Source of the DNA: Calvatia gigantea
Taxonomy: Eukaryota > Basidiomycota > Agaricomycetes > Agaricales > Lycoperdaceae
Direction: 5' to 3'
Assembly (NCBI GenBank): GCA_025093985.1
Contig: JACAAK010000029.1
Span: forward strand, 1 to 54,400
DNA: 54,400 nt
Within the stretch, counting starts at the first letter, position 1; every line of letters starts with the position of its first letter. The notes under the pieces are model-generated. The model worked only from the letters and a program-made list of their open reading frames with translations, was not told the DNA's origin and did not search any database. The translations under genes and the position numbers were made by a program. Shown here in pieces: positions 45,423 to 54,400 of this stretch.

Positions 45423-48400
45423 TTAGTTTCTTTGTCTGGGTTGCTTGTTTGATGCTTTTTTGTGTTTTCTGCCCCCTTTTTTATGGGTATCCTCTGGATG
45501 CCTTTTTAGGTAGTCTCTTATGGTGTCCTTCACATTTTTCAAGTTAGACTCTGCTGTCCACATATCCTTTTCATTGCTGTACCCCTTCCAGTGGACCAGG
45601 AATTGATAACCCCTTCCTCGTTTTCGTCGTCCGTGGATCTCTTCTACTTCGTACTCCTCCTTATTGTTGATGATCACCGGGTTGGGTGCTGATGGTTGTT
45701 TTTGACTTGGGAACTCCACCTGGTGTGCTGGTGTCAGGAGCTGTTTGTTGAATACATCATGGATGGCCCATCCATCTGGTAGTGCCAGACGATATGCTGC
45801 TTCCCCTATCTTTTCCTTAATAAGGAAAGGTCCATACCATTTTTGGCCTAGCTTCTTTGATGATTGATTGGTATGGATATTGGTGTTCTCTAGCCATACT
45901 TTATCTCCTGTTTGATATGTGCTGGTGTGGGTTCTACTGCGGTCATGTTGCTGTTTCATCTTTTCTTGGTATGTCTGTAGTGCTGATGAGGCATTGTCTT
46001 GGGCACCCTGTAGTTGTTCCAGGAATGCTGTGGCAACAGGATTGTTTGTTGTCAGCTCATTCTTGCCTTTCCATGGATTTCTTCCATAGTTTAGGAAGAA
46101 TGGTGTCTCCTGTGTCCCTCCGTGTTGCTTGTCATTGTACTGAAATTCTGCAATGGGGAGCCACTCCGCCCAGTTGTCTTGGTCATAGTTGCAGTATAGA
46201 CAGATGTAGGTTTCCACTTCTCTATTGATGCATTTGGTTTGTCCATCTGTTTGTGGATGATATGCTGTTGATAGGTTTCATTCAATACCCAGCCCCTTGA
46301 ATAACTCCTTGGTGAATTCTGATGTGAATTGAGGTCCTCAGTCACTAAGAACTTTCCTCAGTAATCCATGTAGCTTCCATATTTCGTCTCAATATATCCT
46401 TGCAACGTCTTTAGATGATACATCCGTGGTTGTCACTGAGAGTTGTATCATTTTTGTGAAGTGGTCTACAATGACTAGTATTGTGTCTTTTCCGTTAGAC
46501 TCTGGTAGTGGTCTGATCATGTCGACACTGATTTCTTCCCAAGGTCCATTTGGTATTGGGAGGGGATGTAGTGGCAATTTGAGTGGTGTCATTCTTGACT
46601 TGTTTTTTTGGCAGGCTTGGCATCCTTGGATATATCTTTTTACATCCTTTCATATTGACAGCCACCAATAATCTCGGCTGATTAGTTCTGTCATCCTGTG
46701 TTGTCCTGGGTGTCCTGCATCTGGGGTGTCATGGTACTGTATTAGGATTTCTTCTTGTAGCTTCTGGTCAGGTGGGACATATGCACTATTCTGCTTGTAG
46801 ATGACTCCACCATCTTCAGTGAGCTGGGATCCTTGTTTCTTTAGTTTGGTTAGGACTGTTGTTTCTTGTTAGGTTCAGCCTCGGATTCATTCTAGGAAGT
46901 TTGGTTCAATGAACAGCTCTGCCTGTAAGAGCACTGTACTGTCTGTGCCTTCTGTCTATAGCCAGCTTTCTCAGATCATAGTAACTAGTTTATCTTCTTG
47001 TCCTCCTGGCATTTGGTGGATTCGGGATAGGAGGTCAGCTTTTGTGTTTGTCTTTCCAGGTACGTGTTGTAGTGTGAAGTTGTAATCCTGCAGTCACAGA
47101 TACCACCATGCTTGTTGTCCGTTCAGCTTCTGTGGTTCTCGGTAATACTTGAGATTTTTGTGGTCAGTCCAGATTTTGAATTGTTCTTCAGCATCTAGAA
47201 GGTAATGTCTCTATTCCTTCAGGGCGTGGACAATGGCTAGCAACTCTTTGTCGTATATTTCATAATTCCGCTCTGCCGGTGACAGTGTTTGTGATGTGAA
47301 AGCAATTGGGTGCCATTTGCCTTCTTGTAGCTGTGAGAGTACCCCTCCTAATGCATAGTCTGATGTGTCCACTTCTACTCTGAATTGGCCATGTCTTTGT
47401 GGCAATGTCAGGACAGGTTCTTCAGTGATACATTTTTTGAGTTGGTTGAATGAGCCCTGGTGCTCTTGTGTCCATTCCCATGTAGTTACTCCTTTGAGTT
47501 TGTTTAGGGGTCCTGCGATTGTACTGAAGTTTTTGATGAAACGCTGATAGTAGTTTGCAAAACCCAGGAACCTTTCTACTCCTTTGGTGTTCTTGGGTTC
47601 GGGCCACTCCTGCACCGATTTTACTTTATCCTTTTCCATTTCGATTTGTCCATGTCCTACCCGAACCCCTAGCATTGGGATTTCTTCCGCATTGAAGATG
47701 CACTTGGTTCACTTGAAGCATAAATTGTACTGGGCTGCCCACTCCAGAAATCATATTGTTCATTCTTTTAGTTGCTCTTTGGTATCTCCTAGGATGGTGA
47801 AGTCATCCATATAGTTTACAATATCTCCATTTTGTAAGAGGTCACAGAAGATGCTTGTCATCATTCTGGAGAATGTTCCTGGTAAGTTGCTTAGGCCAAA
47901 ATACATGACTGTTGGTTCAAAGAGTCCTTCATTGGTGAGGAAGGTGGCTTTCCACTCATCTCCTTCTTTTATCCTGACGTTGTTGTATCCCCAGATGATG
48001 TCCAACTTGTTGAAGTATTTTGCTTTTCCAAGCTTGTCAATTACTTCACCAATTCTTGGTAATGGTGTCTTGTCTTTGACTACCACATTGTTTAATTATC
48101 TGTAGTCTTGGATTAGCCTTTTAGATCCATCTTTCTTTGGGATGAAGAATATTGGTGCTGTGTATGGGGATTTTGATGGTCGTATTCGTCCTGATTCTAG
48201 GTTCTCCTTGATGAATGACTTGAGTTCATCCTGTTCCTTGACTGTCATGTTGTATGTCCCTGCACTTATTTCTTTTGGGGCATCTTTAGTTAGGACTATC
48301 TTGTGGTCCCATTTGGTTCATTCTGGGAGCTTGTCGAATGTTGTTTTGTTAAATAAGTGCATGAATGGTTGTACATAGTCTGGTAGGTCTTTCAGTTTGG

Positions 48401-48961
48401 TTGGGTCTGGTTCGTCTTCTTCCTCCCATAGGTCTTCTGTAGTTGCTATGCTTCATATTTTTTCAGTGATAGGGATGTTCTGATGGGGGAATTGACAGCC
48501 TGGTGGGCATTGAGTGAACTTGATTTCTCTGTTGTTCCAATCTACCTCTGGGTTGTGTTTGACTAGCCAATCGTGTCCTAGGAAGATTTCTGCTCTGTCT
48601 TGTAGCTGTACAACTAAGGCCTCAATTTGTTCCTTATGTCCCTGGATATCAATGTTGATCATGGTGGTCTCTGTTACTCTTCCGCCTTGGTTGGGTGTCC
48701 CATCCATGTTTAGTACCAAAATTTGTTGTTCTAATTTCTGGGTTGGGAGTCTTTCCTCATCTACCAGTTTTTTGCTAATGCTACTGGTTGTACACCCTGA
48801 GTCTATGATGGTGTTGACTGTTATCTCTTTTCCTGCCATTTGTATTTTCCCTTTTAGATTTAGTTCATGCTTTCTTCTCTGAGGAATCGTGTAGAATTTG
48901 TCTAATATCCTAGATACAAGCTTTTTGACTCTCAAGGTAGTGCCTACTTGGAGTCTTCGGA
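45423..48961 (-). pseudogene. pol: A4 pol polyprotein
   Basis: Protease block 48935-48453 (IIDSGCTTSSISKKL). RT 48086-47760 has KLDIIWGYNNVRI and YMDDF. RNase H (VEVDTSDYALGGVLS) is at 47675-47211. The integrase zinc region is at about 46730-46600, with the core from DMIRPLPES to the family YHPQTDGQT region. A long open frame 46217-45423 covers the integrase C-terminus and chromodomain (YQFLVHWKGYSNEKDMW) to the natural stop. Stops are few and mostly TGA or TAG at CGA, CAG or TGG positions. This is the least damaged pol of family A. Confidence 0.92.
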
Positions 48962-50062
48962 AAAATCCTTCCCTTCTTTGTTTGTGGCTTCTTCTATTCC
49001 TCAGACTTGGACCTTCTTGGGTGCGGTGCAGGCCTTGGCTATGTGTCCTTTTTTACTGCAGTTGTAGCATATTAACCCCTTGGGCTTTTTGCAGTCTTTG
49101 GCGAGGTGACCAAAGATGCTGCAATTGTAGTATTTCAGCTCTCCTTTGTCATTGAAGATGTGACGCCTGCTTCCTATCTCCATGGGTTCACCCATTCCTC
49201 CATAGGTGGTACCAGTGTTTGTCTTTCTATTTCCTTGGTATTTGGATGCTTCATATCCTTGTCTGACGGACAGTATGGCTTCTTTCCATTCTGCATATGT
49301 GTCCAGTCTGGCTGAAGGTAGATAGCCTGTGATCATATGTATGATATCCTATCAGGTGTTTTTCCTAAGTAGGAACATGGCATGCTTGCTATTGGTCTTG
49401 GCTTTACTTTTCAGTACTTCAAATTTGATTAGGTAGTCGGCAGTGTTTTGGTTTCCTTGTTTGAATTTTTCAATCTGCCATTCTGCTTTACTGTTTGAGG
49501 CGTCGTCTGAGAAAGTCCTTCTGAATTCTTCGGAGAAGACCTTCCAGTCTACTGAGTCTTTGGATTCCAAGATGGCTGGTGCTCTCATAGCTGCATATGC
49601 TCCTGCAGTTCCTCCTCGCAGTCTGGCTAGGACTGCTATAACTTTATTGTCTACTGAGACTATCTTGTTGAACTTCATGAAGAGGGTCATTACTCTCCAC
49701 CAGTCATCAAACTTGGTACGGGTGCCATTGAAAAATCCTGGGTCTGGCACTAGGCCTTTCCCACTGGGTGTTGTTGTAGGCATCACTGCATTGTCGGTCA
49801 TATTGGAGTCTGTTTCTGATTTGGTTTTGTCTGAGCTTGATTTGTCTGATTTCTCCTGATGGGCTACCTCTTCCTTTGCTAGGTTGAGTTCATTTAGAAG
49901 TTCTGATAGTACTTCTTTTTCTACTGGGTTTGCTCCAGGTTCATCATGTGTTTCTTCAGGTACTTCGGAGTTCCCTGCCTCTTCTTCATCTGATGTCTCG
50001 GATTCATCATCAGTGACTTCGAGATTTGGTTCTCTGTATTTGTCTGGGTTCAAGCTTATATA
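48944..50062 (-). pseudogene. gag: A4 gag, start codon lost
   Basis: The family start ATGAGC is ATAAGC here (about 50062), so initiation would fail or shift. The frame is then open for 230 codons until a TGA near 49352 (RKNT*QDIIH), and open again to TAG at 48946-48944. The first knuckle is damaged (YYNCSIFGHLAKDC); the second reads CYNCSKKGHIAKAC. Confidence 0.85.
48962..48968 (-). promoter_or_regulatory. A4 -1 frameshift heptamer G GAT TTT
   Basis: It is in the gag frame, 18 nt before the stop. Here the -1 frame reads TTC CGA AGA and stays open through the overlap into the protease, so A4 keeps what looks like the functional arrangement. Confidence 0.68.
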
Positions 50063-50125
50063 CTAGCTTCTGGGTTGTTTCTGTTCAGGCCTATTTTCAG
50101 CCTACTCCTTGCAAGGTGAGGTGGG

Positions 50126-50136
50126 ATGCTTAACCA
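50126..50136 (-). promoter_or_regulatory. A4 self-priming primer binding site
   Basis: Minus-strand TGGTTAAGCAT is a perfect 11/11 complement of ATGCTTAACCA (50229-50219), the predicted 5' end of the RNA. A TATTTAA box lies at 50263-50257, 28-34 nt upstream of that start. Confidence 0.75.
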
Positions 50137-50138
50137 AA

Positions 50139-50442
50139 TGTTACGACCTTAGTCTGAGTTAACCTCAGGTTGCAACTTAGGCTAAGACTTGAGGGCAAGT
50201 AAGGGGAGAAGAACTGAGTGGTTAAGCATACCGAATACAGGAGTATGTATGTATGCTTAAATACAGTGAGCATCCAGTTGAATAGATGGAGGTACTACAT
50301 GAAACATCTGATGATAATGGCACAGTAATACTGTGAGTCAATACTCGGAGATTGCTGGACTAGAATAGATGGAACAGGCACAACATATGCGAGGAATGTA
50401 GGCAAGTACGGATCAGACAGGAATAGTCAAAAGTTCACAACA
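50139..50442 (-). repeat. A4 5' LTR
   Basis: The LTR is ~304 bp, TGTTGTGAACTTTTGAC to GGTCGTAACA on the minus strand. It contains the TATA box and RNA start described for the primer binding site. Confidence 0.93.
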
Positions 50443-51653
50443 ATGGGGAGGCAATCTGACAATATGAGGGACAACTCCACAAAATAATGTAAAACACCAT
50501 GCATAGAGAACACCAGAATAACCAACTACCTTCACTAAGAAGAGTAAAACCAAGTTACACTGTAAAAAGCACAACTCACATCCCTTATCTAAGAAGTCAA
50601 CAAGACACAGAACCTCAGGTACTCCCTAAGATTCACCCTTATCAAGTCAACGACCAGAAGTGCACTGTCCTACACTTGTGATACTCCAAGTACCAGAGTG
50701 TAGCAATGCAATACACTCTTAATCTAAGCTCACTTTGCAAGTAAGCTAAGGTCTTCTTCTTAGATTACAAAGGTCTCAACCTTAGCTCAAGTCACTTAAT
50801 CCAGTTAATCTTGAAAGAACTTATTACTTTGCTTTGCTCAGGTACAATAGATCACTTTTCACTGCACTCTGAAGGCTAGGCAATGGCTAGTAGGTTCCTT
50901 GCCACGTCTGACACCTCAGAGGGGGTTTATATATTATTTGGGTGCTTGTTATGACAAGATAACAATTACACAACTAGGAACATATTATCAAGCAAGGTAC
51001 AAACTGGTAGATTAGATCACACACCAAGAGAGCTGCAACCTGTTAGATTAGTGAAACATTGGAAATACAGGAAGATCCTGGGTATCCATTTGTTCCAGGT
51101 TGTGTTTTAGCCCATTCTCTGGGTCTGCATTCTTCTCTAAATATGTAGAACATCTAAGATTTCAGACGTTGTGTGAACTGCTCTCCTATGTGTCCCTGTG
51201 GATTGTACACAAATGCATCCATATGCATCATTAGTGCTGAGTGAGGTTTGTTAATCTAACAACGGTGGCATTTCCTCATGAACACACCAATCATCCTTTT
51301 AGATTAAGTGCATCAGACTTATTTCTTGAATCTAGACTCATTGGAGGGGTCCCGTAGCTCTGTATAGACACATTGAAATGGTTTTACCACCTAGTCTGGC
51401 CAGAATCATGACTGGTCATATAGTACACTGTTAGAATTGCTTTTAGTTAAGCACAGTGGTCACCCTGTAGCCACCACTATCTGTCATCAATGGCCATAGT
51501 GTTCTACAGTGATTGAGTACTCTTTTATTATACTGTTGGGCTCTTAGATTAGGTTGTACTACTACAGGAAGGTTCGATGTAATTGTTAGATTAGGCTTGT
51601 ATGCCTTAGATTAGTGATTTTCAAGTGTGAAAACAGCTTTGCTGTTACAATGT

Positions 51654-53322
51654 GACATGGATATTGATAGGCTTGTTACTGAGGGAGGAGTAAGGTTAAT
51701 TGATTTCTTGATATAGACAGTTCATAATACCACATGCGGAGAGCCTGAAACTTTCCATGACATACTTAAGCTTCCTGAGCCAGTCAAGGCAAAATGAATG
51801 GCTGTGTATATTGAGGAACTTGATGTGTTGAAGAAACACGGAGTGTACAAATTGGTAGATTTACTAAAAGGAAGGAGGATGGTAAAAAACTGTTGGGTCT
51901 TTCTTGAAAAGTCTGATGGCTGCCTGTGAGCTTGCTTAGTTGCAAAGGGATTCTCGCAAGTTGAAGGCATTGACTATAACAAGTTATTTTCTCCAGTTGT
52001 CTGCTACGAGTCTGTGCACATAAGCTTTGCACTTGCTGCAATCCACAATTGGGATATGCATAGTGTTGATGTAAAAACTGCCTACTTATATGGCAAACTG
52101 GACAAAGAAATCTACATAGAACAGCCTGAAGGGTTTCAACTTCCCAGGCAAGAGGGGAAAGTGTGGAAACTTAAGTGTGCCATATATGGCCTTAAACAGG
52201 CTGGCTGCCAATGGTGGAAGGAATTGCACCAATCTATGATTGAGCTAGGATTCACCTGCTGCAAATCCAACTATGCTGTGTATTTTTACAGACATCCAAA
52301 GACCAATGAGCTGATAGTCGCCATTGTCTACATTGATGACATAAATTTCTTGGGTCCAAAGAATTCCCCCATCCTCAAAGAATTGAAGAGAAATTTCACT
52401 AAAAAGTGGGAATGCAGAGACCATGGTCCCTGGAAGAATTTCTTGGGATGAAAATCTCAAGGAATTGCTCCAAGTGACAGGTCTTCATCCAGCAGGTCAA
52501 ATACCTGGATAAGATTCTTGCATGCTTCCAGGTTCTGCAGTCAGCCACAGCTAAGATGCCATTGCATGCCAGCTTCCAGTTCATGATGAACAAGGAGACT
52601 GCTTCTGCCCCTTCTATCAGAAGTACCAACAATTGCTTGGTTCTTTGATATACTTAATGATCAGTACTAGGCCTAACATAGCCTTTGCTATAGTTAAGCT
52701 GGTGCAACATACTGCTAACCCCGCACCCAAGCACTATTATGCTGGAATTCACATACTAAAGTACTTATCCATGACAAAGAACTATGCATTGAAATATGAA
52801 GGCAATACTGGGAAACTAATAGTGATGTTGGAATGCCTCAGTGACTCAGATTGGGCTCAAGATACTAAAACCCACTAATCTGTTTCAGGAAATGTCTGTA
52901 TGCTCATGTCCAGTGCTATTACCTGGACTTCATAGTGACAGAAGATGGTTTCACTTTCATCCACCAAGGCAGAATATAAAGAACTGTCTGAGGCTTCACA
53001 ACAAGTGAAATGGCTGTCACAGCTTCTGGAGGAGCCCAGTATAGAGCACCCAACTCCTATTCTCTACAGTGACAATGATGGATCCAAATTCTGGACTGAA
53101 AATTCCATTGTTGAAAAACAGCCAAAGTACATGGATATTCATTACCACTATGTGCGAGAATTAGTCGAGGAGGGTATTATTATTATTGGTGATGTGTCTT
53201 CACAAGACAATCCTGCCAATATCTTTAGGAAGAATCTTGGCATAACCAAAATAAACCTCTTCCGTCCTGAGTTAGGACTTATTTTTGGTTCCAACATCGA
53301 AGCTTGGAATAAAGCCACTTGA
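51654..53322 (+). pseudogene. Ty1/copia pol: reverse transcriptase and RNase H
   Basis: Broken frames at 51700-52010 show the RT start (KGRRMVKNCWVF, LVAKGFSQVEGIDY). The open block 52014-52451 has VDVKTAYLYGKLDKEIYIEQPEGF, the copia hallmark, and YIDD in place of YVDD at about 52330. The connection region MISTRPNIAFAI is near 52660. RNase H (52945-53322) has STKAEYKELSEA, YSDNDGSKF and the tail DVSSQDNPANIFRK. Frameshifts at about 52450 and stops at 51795 and 52875 inactivate it. Confidence 0.88.
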
Positions 53323-53362
53323 TCATTGAAGTGTTGATCTCCCTTCCTCAAGTGAGCAGGAG

Positions 53363-54309
53363 TGTTGAATCTCAATCTGTACCACTATGTTGGTTCAGTC
53401 TATTCATAGCTGAAATGGGTCTTGAGTACTTCACTATTAGAAGCAAGATAACAAGCTATGGACACAGTACTAGACCACACTCTAGGTTGCTGGCTATAGG
53501 GTCTATTAGATACATGTGTAGTACACATTATGCTCTGTATATGTTATGAATATGACTATTTACTTAGATAATACAAGTTCTAGAATGCTCTTAGACTAGA
53601 ACATACCTAGACTATGCCTAGAACTTAATACACATAAATAGAATGACTTATATAATAATTCAAAGTTATACCACTTTGAAGTCATATGACTTTAATATAC
53701 CATATCTAGACAAGTAACATACTAATACAGTACAATACAGTAGCACACCACTGTAGTATATAAACCCCTCAACTTGACCAGTAGACTCCATCGTTTCTAC
53801 TTGGTTAGGTGGAGACTCAATCTATAACTCTCTTAACACTCTCTTATAATCTGAACTTAAGATGCTACCTCTGAACTATTGAGCTTACTTTATAAGACGT
53901 TATAAGAGTTATCTATTGAAGGACAAGATGACTGATCTAAGACATTAGAATATCCAAAGTAGTTGTAATACTTTGATATTCTAAGCCTTCAAGAAGGAGT
54001 CCCCTTTAATATCACAACTGCCTGTAGATATCGGGTCAACTTAGGATAAAAGTTGATCTCACTATAACAGTATATGCTACTGGCAGATAAGACCTCACCT
54101 GAATAGGTAGAACAGCACACAGACCAGAGACTTTACATATATAAGACCTATGTAGTATGTGTATATTCCTTAGACAATTAAGTCTTTCCTTCATCCTGCC
54201 TCTATGATATCCATTAGCTACTGTCTATAACCAACACCTCAACAATCCCAGTGAATATGACTACCCTCCACTACTAGCACATGGCTACTGTAGTGTACTC
54301 ATCTCAACA
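53363..54309 (+). repeat. copia 3' LTR (proposed limits)
   Basis: A purine-rich tract (AAGTGAGCAGGAG) near 53350-53362 precedes TGTTGAATCTC. The proposed end is TCTCAACA at 54309, where family A gag sequence begins. A TATATAAACCCC box is near 53758. No coding sequence is seen. The 5' LTR is not in the window, so the limits rest on the TG..CA ends and the switch to gag; GCACT (54310-54314) would be one half of the target duplication. Confidence 0.55.
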
Positions 54310-54400
54310 GCACTTCCTCTTCTCCTGTTGGGTTTACTCCTGGTTTGTCATGTTCTACTGGTTCTACTGGTACTTTGGGGTTTCCAGTCTCCTCTTTGTC
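54310..54400 (-). pseudogene. family A gag fragment (sixth family A element)
   Basis: On the minus strand this matches the acidic N-terminal part of A1 gag (VEHDKPGVNPTGEEEV) and runs off the window edge. The copia element therefore appears to have inserted into another family A element. Confidence 0.8.

Larger units (their letters stand above)
44105..50442 (-). mobile_element. Ty3/gypsy family A element, copy A4 (full length)
   Basis: A complete 6.34 kb copy with both LTRs and the perfect duplication ATGGG (44100-44104 and 50443-50447). It contains gag, pol, ORF3, PBS and polypurine tract without internal insertions, and is the best reference for family A here. It is nested in element C3. 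Confidence 0.95.
44002..51649 (+). mobile_element. element C, copy C3, split by A4
   Basis: C sequence 44002-44104 plus 50448-51649 totals about 1305 bp once A4 and its duplicated 5 bp are removed, equal to C1. Flanks are ACGT (43998-44001) and ATGT (51650-51653), a 4 bp duplication with one CpG transition. TTAGATTA repeats and the terminal hairpin are present. It lies in copia pol between linker and RT. Confidence 0.88.

Noticed and set aside
1..54400. CRISPR arrays, tRNA or rRNA genes, host protein genes
   Set aside because: I saw no regularly spaced direct repeats, no tRNA-like or rRNA-like sequence that I recognise, and all convincing coding belongs to retrotransposons.

Overview
The window is a transposon graveyard from a filamentous fungal genome. 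I see no host gene, rRNA, tRNA or CRISPR array. The gag and pol proteins (FDG-type capsid, CCHC knuckles, chromodomain-tailed integrases, YMDD reverse transcriptases) look like Ty3/gypsy chromoviruses of Basidiomycota, probably Agaricomycetes. The organism call is an inference from element type and from CpG-directed decay; no host gene supports it.

Layout. An inverted-repeat element (56-431) and an anonymous stretch lead into a minus-strand LTR of family B (814-1151). Gypsy family A then appears as A1 (+, 1253-7918), A-II (+, 11172-17544), A2 (-, 17998-24969), A3 (+, 28091-34318 with its last LTR piece at 42892-43019), A4 (-, 44105-50442), a solo LTR (10487-10794) and a gag scrap at the right edge. 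Family B (5' LTR 7919-8215, gag 9639-11119, pol pieces to 28090) is broken by A-II, A2, A3, element C1 and two solo LTRs. Element C, a 1.3 kb non-coding repeat, occurs three times (8235-9540; 34319-42891 split by gypsy family D; 44002-51649 split by A4). Family D (-, 35208-42790) is the least mutated element and carries extra coding sequence 3' of pol. A degraded Ty1/copia element is split at 43020-43997 and 51654-54309.

Insertion order can be read from target-site duplications: TACCC, CAAAG, ACAAC, CTCTG, ATGGG and CTTTT (5 bp), and ACGA (4 bp, element C). The deepest chain runs minus B copy > A1 > B > A3 > C2 > D > solo D LTR; its first steps are inferred.

Biology of family A. Five near-full-length copies allow comparison. 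(1) The primer binding site just inside the 5' LTR is complementary over 11 nt to the predicted first 11 nt of the transcript, about 30 nt after a TATA box, which is the layout of Tf1-type self-priming. (2) Gag and pol overlap in the -1 frame behind an in-frame G GAT TTT heptamer, present in all five A copies and also in family D. (3) Every copy has a third ORF after pol, 329 codons in three copies, starting 6 nt after a stop codon; I cannot assign it to any family. Nearly all disabling mutations I examined are CpG to TpG/CpA transitions, as expected from cytosine methylation or a CpG-directed RIP-like process.
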